A stretch of 64,000 nucleotides of DNA from Spirodela intermedia (taxonomy: Eukaryota > Streptophyta > Magnoliopsida > Alismatales > Araceae): positions 3,449,001 through 3,513,000 of the forward strand of contig LR746273.1 in NCBI GenBank assembly GCA_902729315.2, written 5' to 3'. Position 1 is the first letter of the stretch; each line of letters starts with the position of its first letter. The translations under genes were made by a program, and so were the position numbers. This document shows, piece by piece, positions 10,454 to 22,016 of this stretch. The notes beneath the pieces are model-generated. The model was not told the origin of the DNA and did not search any database. It saw only the letters and a list, made by a program, of their open reading frames with translations.

Positions 10454-11850
10454 GAAGACCACTAAACTTGGCGAACTAAGGGTGTGGACTCTACTTGAGC
10501 CTGTAAATCATCTTCCACAAGAAACATATTTTAGATGACCCTCCCTTAGCACATACCTTGGAGGTTGCTCCATAAAGACCTACTCCTCGAGATCACCCTA
10601 GAGAAAGGCATTAGAAATATCCAAACTAGTGGAGAGAACATGCCTGATTTTTGGCGAGAGAGAAGAACACTCGAATGGAAGTGAGTCGAACGATAGTGGA
10701 GAATGTCCTAGTGTAGTCGATGCCATACACTTGGGTGAAGCCACGAGCAACTAGACAAGCCTTATGACATGCAATAGTATCATTTTGATGGTATTTAAGT
10801 CTGACTACCCATTTGCAAATGACAATGTTGGCATCAGCTGGATGGGGAACTTGTGTCCAAGTCCCCTAAGATACTAAGGCGTTCACTTCCAAGTCCATGG
10901 CTGCCTTCCACTCAAGTACTTGTGTCGCCTCAACATGTGAGTGGGAAATTGACTTAGATGCCACGAAAAGGGCAAAGGTATAAACGGAGGGGGAAAGGCA
11001 ATCGTGAAAAACGAAGTGAAAGATTGGGTGTTGGGTGTAAGCACGAATACCTTTGCATAGGACGATGAGAAGATGAAGATCATTCTAAGGAGTACTAGGG
11101 ACGTCAGCGAGAGGCACAAGTGGCTTAGTGGCAGAGGGAGATGACGGATCTGCAGCCGAAATAGAGGAGGCCGGTGGAGATGGAGAGCAAGGAGGAGGAG
11201 GTGATGGTAGAGAGGACAAATAGAAGGGAGTTGAAGGAGATGGATCCGCAAGGACAATAAAGGGGGGAAAGTTAGGTGGAAGAGAGGCAGCGGCTCAAGA
11301 AGGAGGAGGGAAGGTAGAGGAGAAGAAGGGAGACTCATCATGGAAGCTGATGTCGGCCAACATAATGTAGTGATGGGTGTTAGATAAGTAAACCCAATAG
11401 CCCTTCTATATTCAAGAGTATCGACAAATACCCATTTGAGAGCAGGATGGGCGAATTTAGATAGGGAAGGAGAGTGATCTTAGATGAAGGTAGTGTATCA
11501 AAAGACCTAAGGAGGAAGGGAAAATATGGGTGAGGTAGGTAGGAGGCATTGAAGGGAAATGGCTTCTCCCAGAGGAGCAGAGGGACACCAATTCTAGAGG
11601 TAAGTAGCCGTCATGAGGGCGTCAGTCCAAAAATAGTGTGAGACATTCATCTCAAGAAGTAGGGTGCAAGTGATGTCAAGGAGTTGGTGATGTTTGCACT
11701 AAGCGACATCATTCAGCTGCGACATATAATGGTAGATGATCCGATGGATAATGTCATAATCGGTCTAGAAGGTTCGGAAAGAGGTTTAGACGAATTCGGG
11801 GCATTGTTGGTGTGAAGAATTTAAGACATTGTAGAATATTGAGTGACAAC

Positions 11851-12100
11851 CTTTGTGATAAAATGAATAACAGTAGATGATGTGCACTTGTTGTTGTGTT
11901 TACATACACATTATCTAATAATATTTACAACTAAGACTTAATAAAATATTAGTATAGAAGTAAGTCTTAAGTCAAACACAAGAAGGTTGATTAATCCATC
12001 GTGAAAACTAATTTAGTTTATATGTAAAGTGATTTTAATATTTTATTAATATTTAATAGAAATAATAACATAGAAGGGTGAGGTGAGAAGAATAAAAGAA
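11851..12100. other. No gene seen
   Basis: AT-rich sequence upstream of the copia integrase remnant. Nothing coding or structured is recognised. Confidence 0.5.
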
Positions 12101-12400
12101 AGAAAGCAAAGAAAAGGAGGAAAAGAGAGAGAGAAGAGAGAGCTATCATGAGAGAGAGAAGGGATGAGATCTCTCGCGAAAGGGAGAGAAAAGAGAGGAT
12201 GAGAGAAAGAGATGAGATCTCTCGTGAAAGGGAGAGAAAAGAGAGGAGGAGAGAAAGCTCTCACGAGAGAGAGAAGGGATGAGATCTCTCATGAAAGAGA
12301 GAGAAAGGGAGAGAAGGAGAGAAATCTCACGTGAGATGGACAGAGAAAAAAGTTTCACAAAGGAGAGAGAGGAGAGAGAGAAATAAGATGAAAATGAAGA
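12101..12400. repeat. GA-rich minisatellite with palindromic core
   Basis: A purine-rich block of GAGA runs carries repeated units containing GATGAGATCTCTC (near 12,163, 12,210 and 12,278). The core GAGATCTC is palindromic. Unit spacing is irregular (about 50 and 67 bases). The open frames read through it on the minus strand are low-complexity Ser/Leu/Phe artefacts. Confidence 0.75.
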
Positions 12401-13231
12401 AAGAGAGAAATATGGTCAACCCATTTTCTCGGACAATTGTGTGCTCGAGCATTCATACACATGACATGAGGTCAGCCGTGAATGTCTCCAACTTGTTTTA
12501 ACTGTTGAACACTCATTAATCAATCATTAATCTCGATGATTTTGCGTTTGAAAATAGAAAAAATACTTGCTATTCACGGAATGTCGAGAACATGAATATG
12601 TCGAGATTCGACTGCAAAAATTAATAGAAAATAAGTTAGAAACAATCTTAGCTTAATCTTAGACGAATTTTGGAGGATTCAGATGAAGAACAAAGATCAT
12701 TCATCAAGTTTTGAATTAGTTATACTCATTTCAATTGGAAGGTGTATGAAATAGAAATAACTTGCTGTAAAATGTAAATAAATGACAAAAGCAAGTAAGT
12801 AAATACTGAAAGCATGAAATAAATCATTGCCCAAGTTTAGTCTGTCTCTTGGGCAACTGAAGACATTGGTGTGGCAGCTTGGTTTCGTCTGGAGGTGCCA
12901 CACCACGTCGGAAGTCGCAGAAGTATCGTTTAGAAGTGTTGCGCTGTTTGTTGGACATATCTATTTAAAGAGGGGTCGACCACATTGTCACCATCATTTG
13001 GGGGGAGAAGAGAAGAGCTGACCACCTGTTGGAGGCCTAGAGTGCAGTTGGGGGAGGAAGGAACAAACTTGTCGATCGCTGGAGATATCGATCGCACAAA
13101 AGGAGGGAAGAATAGATTGCCGTATTTGTGACTACCATCAAAATTTTAAAAATAATCAATAATGTCTATTTTACCAGATAATAATTGATTATTATCTTTA
13201 TATCTATAACGATGATACGTATGAGAACTTA
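12401..13231. other. No gene seen
   Basis: No conserved protein, RNA gene or recognisable element end. Short open frames here have no similarity I can name. It may belong to the diverged LTR-like sequence on its right. Confidence 0.4.
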
Positions 13232-13540
13232 AGTTCTCGGTATTGTGGTGCTTTGGGACTCATTGATCAGATATGCTTGGTCACGTGGCGTGCTGAGTGA
13301 CACAAGATCAAACTGCCACAAACCACTGCTGATCGAAAACTTATGTTTCTAGTATTGTGGTGCCTCCTTAGCCGTCAAATCATCCTTTAAGGCCATGCGC
13401 GTGTTGAGCGGCGTCGAATTCACGAACCGCCGATGGATTGCTTTACGCATCTGGTATTGTGGCGATTCCCTAGCCACAGGATTTGGCTAATTTGATGACA
13501 TGGCTTGCTGCGTACCATTGGATCACACCATGTTCTAGAT
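13232..13540. repeat. Diverged tandem repeat, about 105-bp unit, three copies
   Basis: The landmark TATTGTGG(T/C)G recurs at 13,241, 13,353 and 13,455. Each copy is preceded by a CTT-rich stretch and followed by a GC-richer tail with related order. Spacings are 112 and 102 bases. The copies are well diverged, so the duplication is old. No coding sense is visible. Confidence 0.55.
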
Positions 13541-13549
13541 GGCTGCACT

Positions 13550-13930
13550 AAAATGGACGAAAAGATTTAGTCCCATATCAGAAATATTTCGGACGCATGT
13601 GCTGAATATAAACCAAAACTACGCTTTCTCAACAAAGATCCTTTCTCCTGAAATAAAATAATGCCTAGGACCATCTTGAGAGAAGGCAAAAAGGTGGTCC
13701 ACCCTCATGTGCACATGTGTGTATGGGCGCTCCTTGCCCCATGACTAGCTGGCCATCGGGACGTGGAAGGGGAGTGACACACGTGCGTAGAGCGAGGCCT
13801 TCACCACTCAAGCGCAGCTTGTGGCTCCCTCGGTCTGGGTCTACCCCCTCGACTGCTGCCCCTCCTCTAGGTTAGCTACCGAGTGCCGACTTGCCAGTTG
13901 GCATAAAATTTTTATATTATTTTTATTTTA
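13550..13930 (-). mobile_element. Diverged relative of the TGATAAG LTR
   Basis: The order of landmarks matches the minus-oriented LTRs: TTTAGTCCCAT, a CTTTCTC...AAAG segment, GCTCCTTGCCCCA, GCTGGCCATCGG, GTGGAAGGGGAGTG, then a GC-rich block and an AT-rich TTTTTATTTTAAT tail. Similarity is clear in these blocks but lost between them. This suggests an older subfamily or a related element. Its ends cannot be placed. Confidence 0.5.
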
Positions 13931-14097
13931 ATAATAAAAAATTATGCTAAGTATTTTAACTTCAAAATTTTAAAATTAATAATATATTCCATATTTATTT
14001 TACAAGTTAATAAAATAAAATCAAATAATAAAACTAATTAAAACACATAAATCTAGTTTTAACAAACGACCTTGAAGTAGTCATGTAGGAGGTATAT

Positions 14098-14450
14098 TGA
14101 TAAGTCTTCATTATCATGAGTTAATAATTAGTAAATAATATAGTTTTTACCTTAACTCATGATAAATAGACTTATATTTGTGTTAAAGTGTGAAAAGTGG
14201 TTTTCAATTGATTAACATGATTTTTTGGGTAATTATGTGATTTTATACGAATTTATATGATTTTTATAGTCTTACTTTTGAGATAAATGAAGAAAAAGAA
14301 ATTAAAATAAAAATAAAGCAAAATGGGGGAGACCCGCCGGCCAGCCGGGCCAGCAAGCGGGTCGGAAGCACAGTCGGGGAGGAGCCGCGAGTAAGGGCTC
14401 GAGCAGCTAGGACTGATAGGGGCATATGTACACCACTCCCCTACCACATC
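14098..14450 (+). mobile_element. LTR D: truncated 5' part of a TGATAAG LTR
   Basis: The copy starts TGATAAGTC at 14,098 and keeps the first 353 bases (terminal inverted repeat, AT-rich part, GC-rich block). It stops abruptly at the start of another same-direction copy. It is either a fragment or the product of a head-to-tail partial duplication of LTR E. Confidence 0.8.
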
Positions 14451-17400
14451 TAATAAATCTTCATTATCATGAGTTAATAATTAGTAAATAATATAGTTTT
14501 AGCCTTAACTCATGATAAATAGACTTATATTTGTGTTAAAGTGTGAAAGTGGTTTTCAGTTGATTAATGTGAATTTTTGGGTAATTATGTGATTTTACAC
14601 GAATTTATATGATTTTTACAATCTTGCTTTTGAGATAAATGAAGAAAAAGAAATAAAAAATAAAAATAAGACAAAACGGGTCGGAAGCTCAGTCGAGGAG
14701 TAGCCACGAGCAGGGGCTCGAGCGACTTGGACCGATAGGGGGACGTGTGTGCCACTCCCCTTCCACGTCACCGGTGGCCAGCCGACTGTGGGGCAAGGAG
14801 TGGTTGTACATGTGAGAGAAGGGACTTGCTAAGAAATGTAACATTAGTACATATTCGCCCAAAAAATCAGCGCACAACCGATGTGAGACTAAACCGGCCT
14901 TCCTCAGAAAGGGCGGGCAACCGGTGCGAGTTCAAATCCTCCCAGAGCCAAAACTCATATTTTTTTATCTGATTATCACGACTTCTTGCAGATCGCCGGT
15001 GCAGGATTAAGTAACCAGAATTGCTGAATCATTAGCGAAAATCTCGTCAACATGATTCGTGGAGCATTGTTACTAAAATTGCTGAACGATTTGCGATAAA
15101 AGAATCGCGAATCCATCAAGTAAAGGATCTCCGATTGATCGACGAACAAACCATCGTCGGGAAGAGGACGATCCGCCGAGAGACGAGTTGCCACCTCCTG
15201 AGAGCGTACCAGATGCGATGAAGAGCCTCCTCTTGCTGTGCGTACCTGAGGATGAAGCTCCCTGACACGCGCCCCACCTCCATCCAGCTCCTCTCCGCGG
15301 GTGACAGCCGCCGGAGAGCCGCAAAGTCGTCATTTTTCCGCCCCACCAGATGACAATCGCCGTAGACGATTCGACAACCCACGTCGCAAGGAGATCTAGA
15401 GATTGCCCACGTCGTCTTTGTCCAAGGAGAGCCTTCGGGGCCATGGACACTGCACGACAATTGACGTGACTTAGTCGTTGTATATTAAATCACACAAATA
15501 TTAAATTTATAAAACTAGAAAATACGAATTTTCAGATATTTAGAAGTATTTCTGAATAAATATATCAATTATAATTCCATAAAACTTCCAAAAATAGCGG
15601 TAATTTTCCAGGTCAATCACAGGGATGTAATATAATATCTGGTAATTATTCAAAATTTTCCTCAAAGAATAATATTTTCTATAAATTTTATACTAAGAAA
15701 TGAAAAGGAAATATATTTTAAATTCACGAAAAAAAAGGAAATAAGGGTGCGGACGTCATGATGATGTCAGCACCCGGCGAACGTGAATTGGGCGGAAACA
15801 GAGTTCCGCCTAGCGATTCTTACGTAAGTAATTACAGACGATTTAATTAATCAAATTAAGATCTGTAAAATCCAGAAGAATCGTAATAGAACAAAGCATA
15901 TTTTGGTAAATTAAAATCACAAAAACTATCACTAAATGAAGCGTAAAGTAAGTTGAAAGCAGGAAAACAGAGTTCTGGCGTTGCGACGGCGATGAGTCGG
16001 CAATGCACCGGAATCCTGAGTATTCGGGAGGATCGTTGTGCAGTGTCCACGGCCTCGAAGGCTCTCCTTGGACAAAGACAACGTGGGCAATCTCTAGATC
16101 TTCTCGCGAAGTCTAGAGATCAATGAAATGGGTCGTCGAGTCGTCTCCGGCGGCTGTCACCTGGCAGAGCAGAAAAACGGCGACTTTGCGGCTCTCCGCC
16201 GGCTCTCACCCGACGGAGAGGAGCTAGATGGAGGTGGGGCGCGTGTCAAGGAGCTTCATCCTCAGGTCCGCGCAGCAAGAGGAGGCTCGTCATTGCATCT
16301 GGTACGCTCTCAGGAGGTGGTGACTCGTCTCCCGGCGGATCGTCCTCTTCTCGATGACGACTTGTTCGTCGATCAATCGGAGATGATTTACTCGATGGAT
16401 TCATGATCCTTTTATTGCGAATCGTTCAACAATTTTAGTAGCAATGCTCCGCGAATCGTGTTGACGAGATTTTCGTCGATGATCCAGCGATTCTCGTTGC
16501 TTAATCCTTCACCGGCGATCTGCAGGAAAGTCGCAATAATCAGATAAAAATATATGACTTTTGACTCTAGGAGGATTCGAACCCGCGCCAGTTGTCTGCC
16601 CCTTCTGAGGAAGGTGTGACGCCGGTTTAATCCCACATCGGTTGTGCGCCAATTTTTCGAGCGAATATATAGTAATGTTTACATCTCTAAGCAAAGTTCC
16701 TTCTCTCACGTGTACGACCACTCCATGCCCCACAGCCGGCTGGCCACCAGTGACCTGGAAGGGGAGTGGCGCACACGTGCCCCTATCGGTCTAAGCCGCT
16801 CGAGCCCCTGCTCGCGGCTACTCCCCGACTGAGCTTCCAACCCGCTAGCAGGCCCGACTGGCCGGCTGGTCCCCCTCATTTTGTCTTATTTTTATTTCTT
16901 TTTCTTCATTTATTTCAAAAGCAAGACTGTAAAAATCATATAAATTCATGTAAAATTACATAATTACCTAAAAATTAGAATTAATAACTGAAAACCACTT
17001 TTCACACTTTAACACAAATATAAGTCTATTTATCATGAGTTAAGGCTAAAACTATATTATTTACTAATTATTAACTCATGATAATGAAGACTTATCAACG
17101 ATCCTCCCGAACACTCAGGATTCCGGTGCATCACTGCCGTGACGCCGGAACTCTATTTTCCTGCTTTCAACTTAATTTTTGTTACATTTAATGATAATTT
17201 GTTGATTTTAAATTTACCAATATATACTTCATTTCATTATGATTCTTCCGGCTTTTACAGATCTTAATTTGATCAATTAAATCGTATGTAATCGCTTATG
17301 TAAGAATCGTCAAGCGGAACTCTATTTCTGCCCGATTCGCGTTCGCCGGGCACTAACGTCATCCTGATGTCTGCACCCTTATTTTCTTTTTTCGTAAATT

Positions 17401-17659
17401 TTAAATATATTTCCTTTTCATTTCCTAGTATAAAATTTATAGAAAATAATATTCTTTGAGAAAAATTATGAGTAATTACTAGATATTATATTACATTCAT
17501 GTGATCGACCTGGAAAATTACCGCTATTTTTGGAAGTTTTATTGAATTATAATTGATATATTTGTTCAGAAATACTTCTAAATATCTGAAAAATCGTATT
17601 TTCTAGTTTTATAAATTTTAAATTTACTTGATTTAATATACAACGACTGAGTCACGTTT
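14451..17659 (+). mobile_element. LTR E, split by nested LTR F
   Basis: The copy starts with a mutated end, TAATAAATCTTC, and runs to 15,461. It resumes at 17,103 after LTR F and ends near GAGTCACGTTT at about 17,659. It lacks roughly 40 bp of the GC-rich block. Bases next to its ends do not form a target duplication, consistent with rearrangement together with D. Confidence 0.8.
15462..17097 (-). mobile_element. Solo LTR F, nested in LTR E
   Basis: This complete minus-oriented copy (1,636 bp) runs from TGACGTGACTT to GACTTATCA. The flanks are ACAAT (15,457-15,461) and ACGAT (17,098-17,102). The sister LTRs read ACGAT at this spot, so the left flank carries a G-to-A change and a 5-bp target duplication is well supported. 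This is a second case of same-family nesting. Confidence 0.9.
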
Positions 17660-18555
17660 GCTATCAAGCGATAAGATCTAGGCCACCCATTATAAGACAC
17701 TTTAATATGAGATTAAGAGAAGGATTAGAGTGCTGCCTTCATGAAATGATTTGAGCCATCCACCAAGAGAGTTGGTTATCAATCATAACCATCTATTAGA
17801 GGGGCCTAACTCTTGAGAAGATTAAGTCATCACATCCGCCTTTTGGAAGGTGTTTTTTGGCTCTCTCTCTAGTAGTGACTAACCAAAGAAAACAAGAGGA
17901 AAATCAAGTTTTGGCCAATGACATTCTCGTGCCCAAGATCATCGTGGAGAAAAGATTACCTAGAGCACATCAAGATCACCATGGATCAAACATCACTCAG
18001 CCTAGGACTGATGCACAACGAGATTTGTGCAAGATCTAGATTTTGGATGTCCTTGTAATCCTTTCTATAGATGGATTAACTTTTAATTCGAATTAGTTTA
18101 TTATTTATTTTATTATTCTATTGTGTTAGATTTATTCTCTCTCCTTTGCCACGTTTTTAGATTTAATTTTGTCATTCACAATCCCAAGTATATCTATATA
18201 TAAATAAGAAATAACATAAGTAGAATTCTTACTCTCTCATTATCCATGTTCCCTAAAGATCGACCTTTAGTTATCTTAAATAGAAGAGTGAGGTTTTTTA
18301 AATATTATTTGAATAAACTTAGTTGCATCACGACGACGTATTTAACCTCTAATTCAAGTTCATCAGTGCTGGTAGCAACCTTGTTGAAACCTTTTCATGA
18401 TATTTATTTTAACAGCCACAATAACATATCTTGAGAAGTAAATTTCCTCAAAATCAGATTGGAGACATTTCACACAATAATCTAAATTTCAGAGATTTAC
18501 TATAAACATGTGAAATTGATTTATAATCAATATTCTGCTCATAACTCACGTCCTT
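17660..18555. other. No gene seen between LTR E and the gypsy element
   Basis: About 900 bases with short open frames (for example 17,857-18,039) that match no family I recognise. No element ends or RNA genes are visible. Confidence 0.4.
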
Positions 18556-20107
18556 TGACGTGACTTAGTCGTTGTATAGTAAATCATGTAAATTTAAATT
18601 TATAAAACTTGAAAATATGAATTTTAAAATATTTAGAAGTATTTCTGAATAAATATATCAATTATAATTAAATAAAACTTCTAATTAGTGATATTTTCCA
18701 AGTCGATCATAAAGATGTAATATAATATCAGGTAATTATTCATAATTTTTCTCAAAGAATACTATTTTCTATGAATTGTATATTAAGAAATGAAAATTAA
18801 ATATATTTAAAATTCATGAAAAAGGGAATTAGGCAGAAACAGAGTTCTGTCCAGTGATTCTTACATAAGCGATTACAGACGATTTAATTGATCAAATTAA
18901 GATCTGTAAATGCCAGAAGAATCATAATTGAATGAAGTATATCTTGGTAAATTTAAATAACACAAATTATAACTAAATGAAGCAAAAATTAAGTTGAAAG
19001 CTAGAAAATAGAGTTCCGACATTGCGGTGGCGATGTGTCGGCGATGCACCGAAATCCTAAGCATTCAGGAGGATTGTCGTGCAATGTCCATGGCCTCGAA
19101 GGCTCTCCTTGGACAAGGATGATGTGGGCAATCTCTAGATCTCCTTGCAAAGTCTAGAGATCAATGAAATGGGTCGTTGAATCATCTTCGGTGGCTGTCA
19201 CCTGACGGAGCAGAAAAATAGCGACTTTGCAGCTCTTCAGCGCCTGTCACCTGACGAAGAGGAGTTGGATGGAGGTGGGGCACGTGTCAAGGAGCTTCAT
19301 TCTCAAGTCTGCGTAGAAAGAGGAGGCTCTTCATCGCATCCAGTACACTCTCAAAAGGTGGTGACTCATCTCCCGGCGAATCATTATCTTCCTTACGATG
19401 GCTTATTCGTCAATCAATCGGAGATGTTTTACTCAACAATTTTAGTAACAATGCTCCGTGAATTGCGTTGACGAGATTTTCACTGATGATCCAACAATTC
19501 TGGTGGCTTAATCCTTCACTGACGATCTATAAGAAAGTCACGATAATCAGATAAAAAATATAAGTTTTGGCTTTGGGAAGATTCGAACCCACGCCGGTTG
19601 CCTCACTGTTTTTGGGAAGGTGACGCGGGTTTAGTCCCACATTGGTTGTGCGCCGAATTTTTGAGCAAATATATAGTAATGTTAGATTTCTAAGCAAGTT
19701 CTTTTCTCGCGCGTGCACAACCACTCCTTGCCCCACAGCCAGCTGGCCACCGGTGATGTGGAAGGGGAGTGGCGCACATGTGCCCCTTTCACTCCTAGCC
19801 ACTCGAGCCCCTATTTGCGGCTCCTCCCCAACTGCACTTCTGACCTGCTTGCAGGCCCGGCTGGCTGATGGGTCCCTCCCATTTTGCTATATTTTTATTT
19901 TTATTTCTTTTTCTTTATTTATCTTAAAAGTAAGACTGTAAAAATCATAGAAATTTGTATAAAATCACATAATTACCCAAAAATTCACGTTAATCAACTG
20001 AAAACAATTTTTCACACATTAACACAAATATAAGTCTATTTATCATGAGCTAAAGCTAAAACTATATTATTTATTAATTATTAACTCATGATAATGAAGA
20101 CTTATCA
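18556..20107 (-). repeat. 3' LTR (G) of the gypsy element
   Basis: Runs TGACGTGACTTAG to GACTTATCA on the plus strand. It is shorter than its partner through small deletions, and the 64-codon frame seen in sister LTRs has an early stop here. Confidence 0.88.
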
Positions 20108-20117
20108 CACCCCCCAA
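20108..20117 (-). promoter_or_regulatory. Polypurine tract next to the 3' LTR
   Basis: On the minus strand TTGGGGGGTG directly precedes the LTR start TGATAAG, the position and composition expected of the plus-strand primer. Confidence 0.8.
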
Positions 20118-22016
20118 TTTAAATCATTGCTAGTCTCTTAGTAATGGAATCACGAAAATAAAAAATTACAAATCTCAAACATCATATTTCAATACATAAA
20201 ATAAAATACAATTAGAAATGATGCACCTTTAGACACTTTGGATTCTTATGTCAAGTATTTAAGAATGATGTCAAGCACTTAAATGTTTAAGCACTCCTTG
20301 GAATAACAGTTTAGAATTCACTTCTTCTATTCACATCTTTATCACTTCTTCACTCATAGATATATTTACAAGATGTTTCAATTATCAATACTCATCCAAG
20401 AATAATATTGATCTTACATTTCCCTTTTTCCATGACTTGATTTTTGAAATTTGCATTATATTTTGTCCTTTATTTTTATTTTTATATATAGTGGATAAGT
20501 AGCTTTTCCTGTAGACAAATTTTGATAATAAGAATGATGTCTCACACCCTCTATGTGTACTCTTCATTTTCAGGGCTTTCACTTTATCCATTTATTTTAT
20601 AGTAAGTGTTTTTCTATGCATGATTTTTGACAACGAGAATGATGTCTCACACCTTCCATATGTACTCTTCGTTTTTAGATTTTTACATTGCTCTCTCTCT
20701 TTTTTTTTCCAAAATAAGTGATTTCTTCTTACAAGTCCTATAGATCATGGTGCAAAAATCTTCATTAAACTCAAATGATCAATCAAATTTTCAAATCAAA
20801 GAAATATTATTCATCAAGATAATAAAGTGAAAATCTGTAAAATCAAATTCATGTTATCTATCATGTATACAAGGAGTATTCCAATATTTCATGCTACTAG
20901 ATCATTCTTTTGACTCAATAATAATCTTCCTAGTATCTTTTGGTATCAACCAATCTAATTGATTTAATTTTGCATGCATACAATATGATATAAGAAATTT
21001 GTAAATTAGATAGTTCTGACAATTCTGTTTTCTGTTTTCAGTTCTATTTTTAGCAACAATAAATTTTTCAAAAATAAAACAAAACTATCCTCTTTATAGT
21101 TGTAATTTTGAATTTCAGTAATATATGTCTAGGGGATTGAAATGTGAGAAAAGGATCTCTAGAATTTCAAATTTCAGGTTGTTTTTTTGTCTGCTGTTTT
21201 TGACAGTTTGTCGTTCCTGATAGAAAACCAGAAAATAGATGTTATAGTTTTTCTGAATTTTATTTTATTTTTATTTTTTTAGTTGCTGTTCTAAGTGAGT
21301 ATGAAAAAATAAAAATAAAATACAAACACATGTTCTTAATCATCCTACAGCATAAATTAATAATTAATACTTCACACCCCAACTTAAAAATGACATTGTC
21401 CTCAATGACACAGAAAAATCGAAATAGAATATGTAGAAAATATAATTTTCAAGTGAAGCATGCATATATGCAAAGTTAAGCATTAAAAATATTATCATAA
21501 ATGATAAAGCTCCGAAAGACATCACCTCAACCTCGTTTTTAATTTTTCACTTCATCTTACACTCTTCCTCTTGCACTTTTTCGAAAAAATAAATATAGAA
21601 ACAAGTACTGCGAAGTTGTAAGAAAAATAGAGCTTAAAAAAATCAAACAGAATGAAATAAAAACCATGGGATGCCTCCCATGCAGCACTGAATTTAATGT
21701 CTTCAGCTGGACAGCTCTTAGATCATATAAGATGATCTATGGCCATCAAAATATATTTGTATCTCAAGGTAAGTTTCATGATATTATTTTTCAGATTTAG
21801 CATAAATTCATATACTTCATATATATACCTTGACATACTTTCAGCCAAAACAAAATGGAAATTAACAAAATCTTCGCAAAAATAATATTTTTATTTTGAA
21901 AAGAATCTTTCCTCATTTCTATCTTGTTTTGTAAGGCTCTCATTCATTAATAAATACTTTCTATTAATAGACCATAAAATGTGATCAGGCCATATAATTT
22001 TCAAATTAGATCTTAC
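20118..22016 (-). other. Non-coding 3' interior of the gypsy element
   Basis: AT-rich, with no pol similarity. It keeps two sequences typical of the region after integrase in this lineage (family knowledge). One is a block near 21,663-21,700 that reads, on the minus strand, GACATTAAATTC, CAGTGCTGC and ATGGGAGGCATCCCATGG. The other, near 21,372-21,405, is CATTGAGGACAATG followed by TTAAGTTGGGGTGTG. So the 3' end survived while pol was lost. Confidence 0.6.

Larger units (their letters stand above)
6089..11850 (-). pseudogene. Decayed Ty1/copia pol (integrase, RT, RNase H), twice interrupted
   Basis: Minus-strand similarity runs from integrase (11,850 to about 11,330, including LLEMNVSHYFW and KWVFVDTLEYRRAIGF), through a proline/serine-rich linker, into the RT start (about 10,960 to 10,454: VLEWKAAMDLEVNAL, then KACLVARGFTQVYGIDY). 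RT resumes at 8816-8622 with LIILVVYVNDILVT, where the usual YVDD is YVND. After a further gap come RNase H blocks (GDRKSTT near 6,530, and KHIEINYHYIRDKV at 6,278 down to 6,096). The two gaps are LTR I (8817-10453) and solo LTR C (6533-8173). Multiple stops show it is dead. Confidence 0.8.

Noticed and set aside
10883-11341. 152-codon open frame, minus strand
   Set aside because: It is a Leu/Pro/Ser-rich frame next to the copia frame. The true copia similarity is in another frame of the same strand.
12046-12358. Open frames in the GA-rich block
   Set aside because: Low-complexity translation of a minisatellite with no domain.
13232-13540. CRISPR-like array
   Set aside because: The repeats are long, diverged and without constant spacers, and the DNA is plant nuclear.
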